DNA of 64,000 bases from Flavobacterium sp. YJ01 (GTDB lineage Bacteria > Bacteroidota > Bacteroidia > Flavobacteriales > Flavobacteriaceae), in assembly GCF_029320955.1 (NCBI RefSeq), contig NZ_CP119757.1, positions 1,364,001 to 1,428,000 of the forward strand, given 5' to 3'. Each line of letters starts with the position of its first letter. Within the stretch, counting starts at the first letter, position 1. The position numbers were made by a program, and so were the translations under genes. The notes under the pieces are model-generated. The model did not search any database and had not been told where the DNA came from. It saw only the letters and a list, made by a program, of their open reading frames with translations. Below, one piece after another: positions 63,853 through 64,000 of this stretch.

Positions 63853-64000
63853 ATGTGTTATTATACCCAGCAGTCAGCAGCAATTGAGAATGTGAAGCGC
63901 CGCTTTAATGCAGAAGTGGACAACGAGGAAACGTATCTCCAGTCGGATTTTATCAACGGTTTTGCGCACCCTACCATTCCTATTATTCTTAATTCATCGC
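63853..64000 (+). CDS. SRAP/YedK-HMCES family protein, N-terminal part
   Basis: The frame starts MCYYTQQSAAIENVKRRFNA and runs off the right edge after 49 codons. The Cys directly after the start Met is the family nucleophile, which crosslinks to abasic sites in single-stranded DNA; IIGFAHP-like NGFAHPTIPII fits the early conserved part. SRAP genes often sit next to translesion polymerases, as here. The rest of the gene is outside the window. Confidence 0.82.
   Translation, partial: MCYYTQQSAAIENVKRRFNAEVDNEETYLQSDFINGFAHPTIPIILNSS

Overview
The window looks like a low-G+C Bacteroidota genome, most likely Flavobacterium or a close relative. The support is a SusC/SusD pair, conjugation genes of the Bacteroides Tra type (TraK, TraL, TraM, TraN), a YWFCY-type coupling protein, TAnnTTTG-type -7 elements in front of both tRNAs, and AT-rich start regions without Shine-Dalgarno sequences. 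The first 0.9 kb is ordinary chromosome: the 3' end of ribBA and an acyl-CoA thioesterase. Everything after the first tRNA-Ser(UGA) (1056-1143) is accessory DNA stacked at tRNA-Ser 3' ends.

Block 1 (1144-15837) starts with a tyrosine integrase. It holds a subtilisin-like protease and an AAA+ ATPase of the ietAS type arranged tail to tail, a compact three-gene sugar operon (GT32; a GT25/P-loop/GH16 fusion; a carbamoyltransferase) and a membrane-anchored KAP NTPase. Block 2 (15838-43639) opens with a second complete tRNA-Ser(UGA) and has no integrase. It carries an Xis-like HTH gene, a MobA/MobC pair, an array of about 25 degenerate octamers, a cassette of MauE-like membrane protein, small Cys4 exported peptide, S9 peptidase, SusD and SusC, a decayed relaxase, and a defence island. 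The island has a type IC hsd locus with a PrrC-like anticodon nuclease in the order hsdM-hsdS-prrC-hsdR, an Mrr endonuclease, and an HExxH protein followed by two DUF262 (GmrSD-like) proteins. Block 2 ends in a 16-bp copy of the tRNA-Ser 3' end.

Block 3 (43640 to the window end) starts with a second integrase closely related to the first. It continues with Xis-like and winged-helix regulators, two paralogous mobile-element proteins, traN-traM-traL and a truncated traK. At about 51270 traK is fused to the 3' end of a second S9 peptidase gene. Beyond the junction lies a second, inverted, partial copy of the MauE/Cys4-peptide cassette, then a second mob module (MobC, MobA, T4CP), a response regulator and an SOS-type mutagenesis cassette (Y-family polymerase, DnaE-like polymerase, SRAP/YedK).

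The genes fit the picture of tandem integrative and mobilisable elements that share integration, mobilisation and regulatory parts while carrying defence, surface or nutrient, and mutagenesis cargo. The least explained parts are the GT25/P-loop/GH16 fusion operon, the duplicated MauE/Cys4-peptide cassette with a candidate covarying pseudoknot before each peptide gene, the 113-nt hairpin at 29599-29711 and the period-8 array at 19279-19478. All family assignments come from reading motifs by eye; no database search was run.
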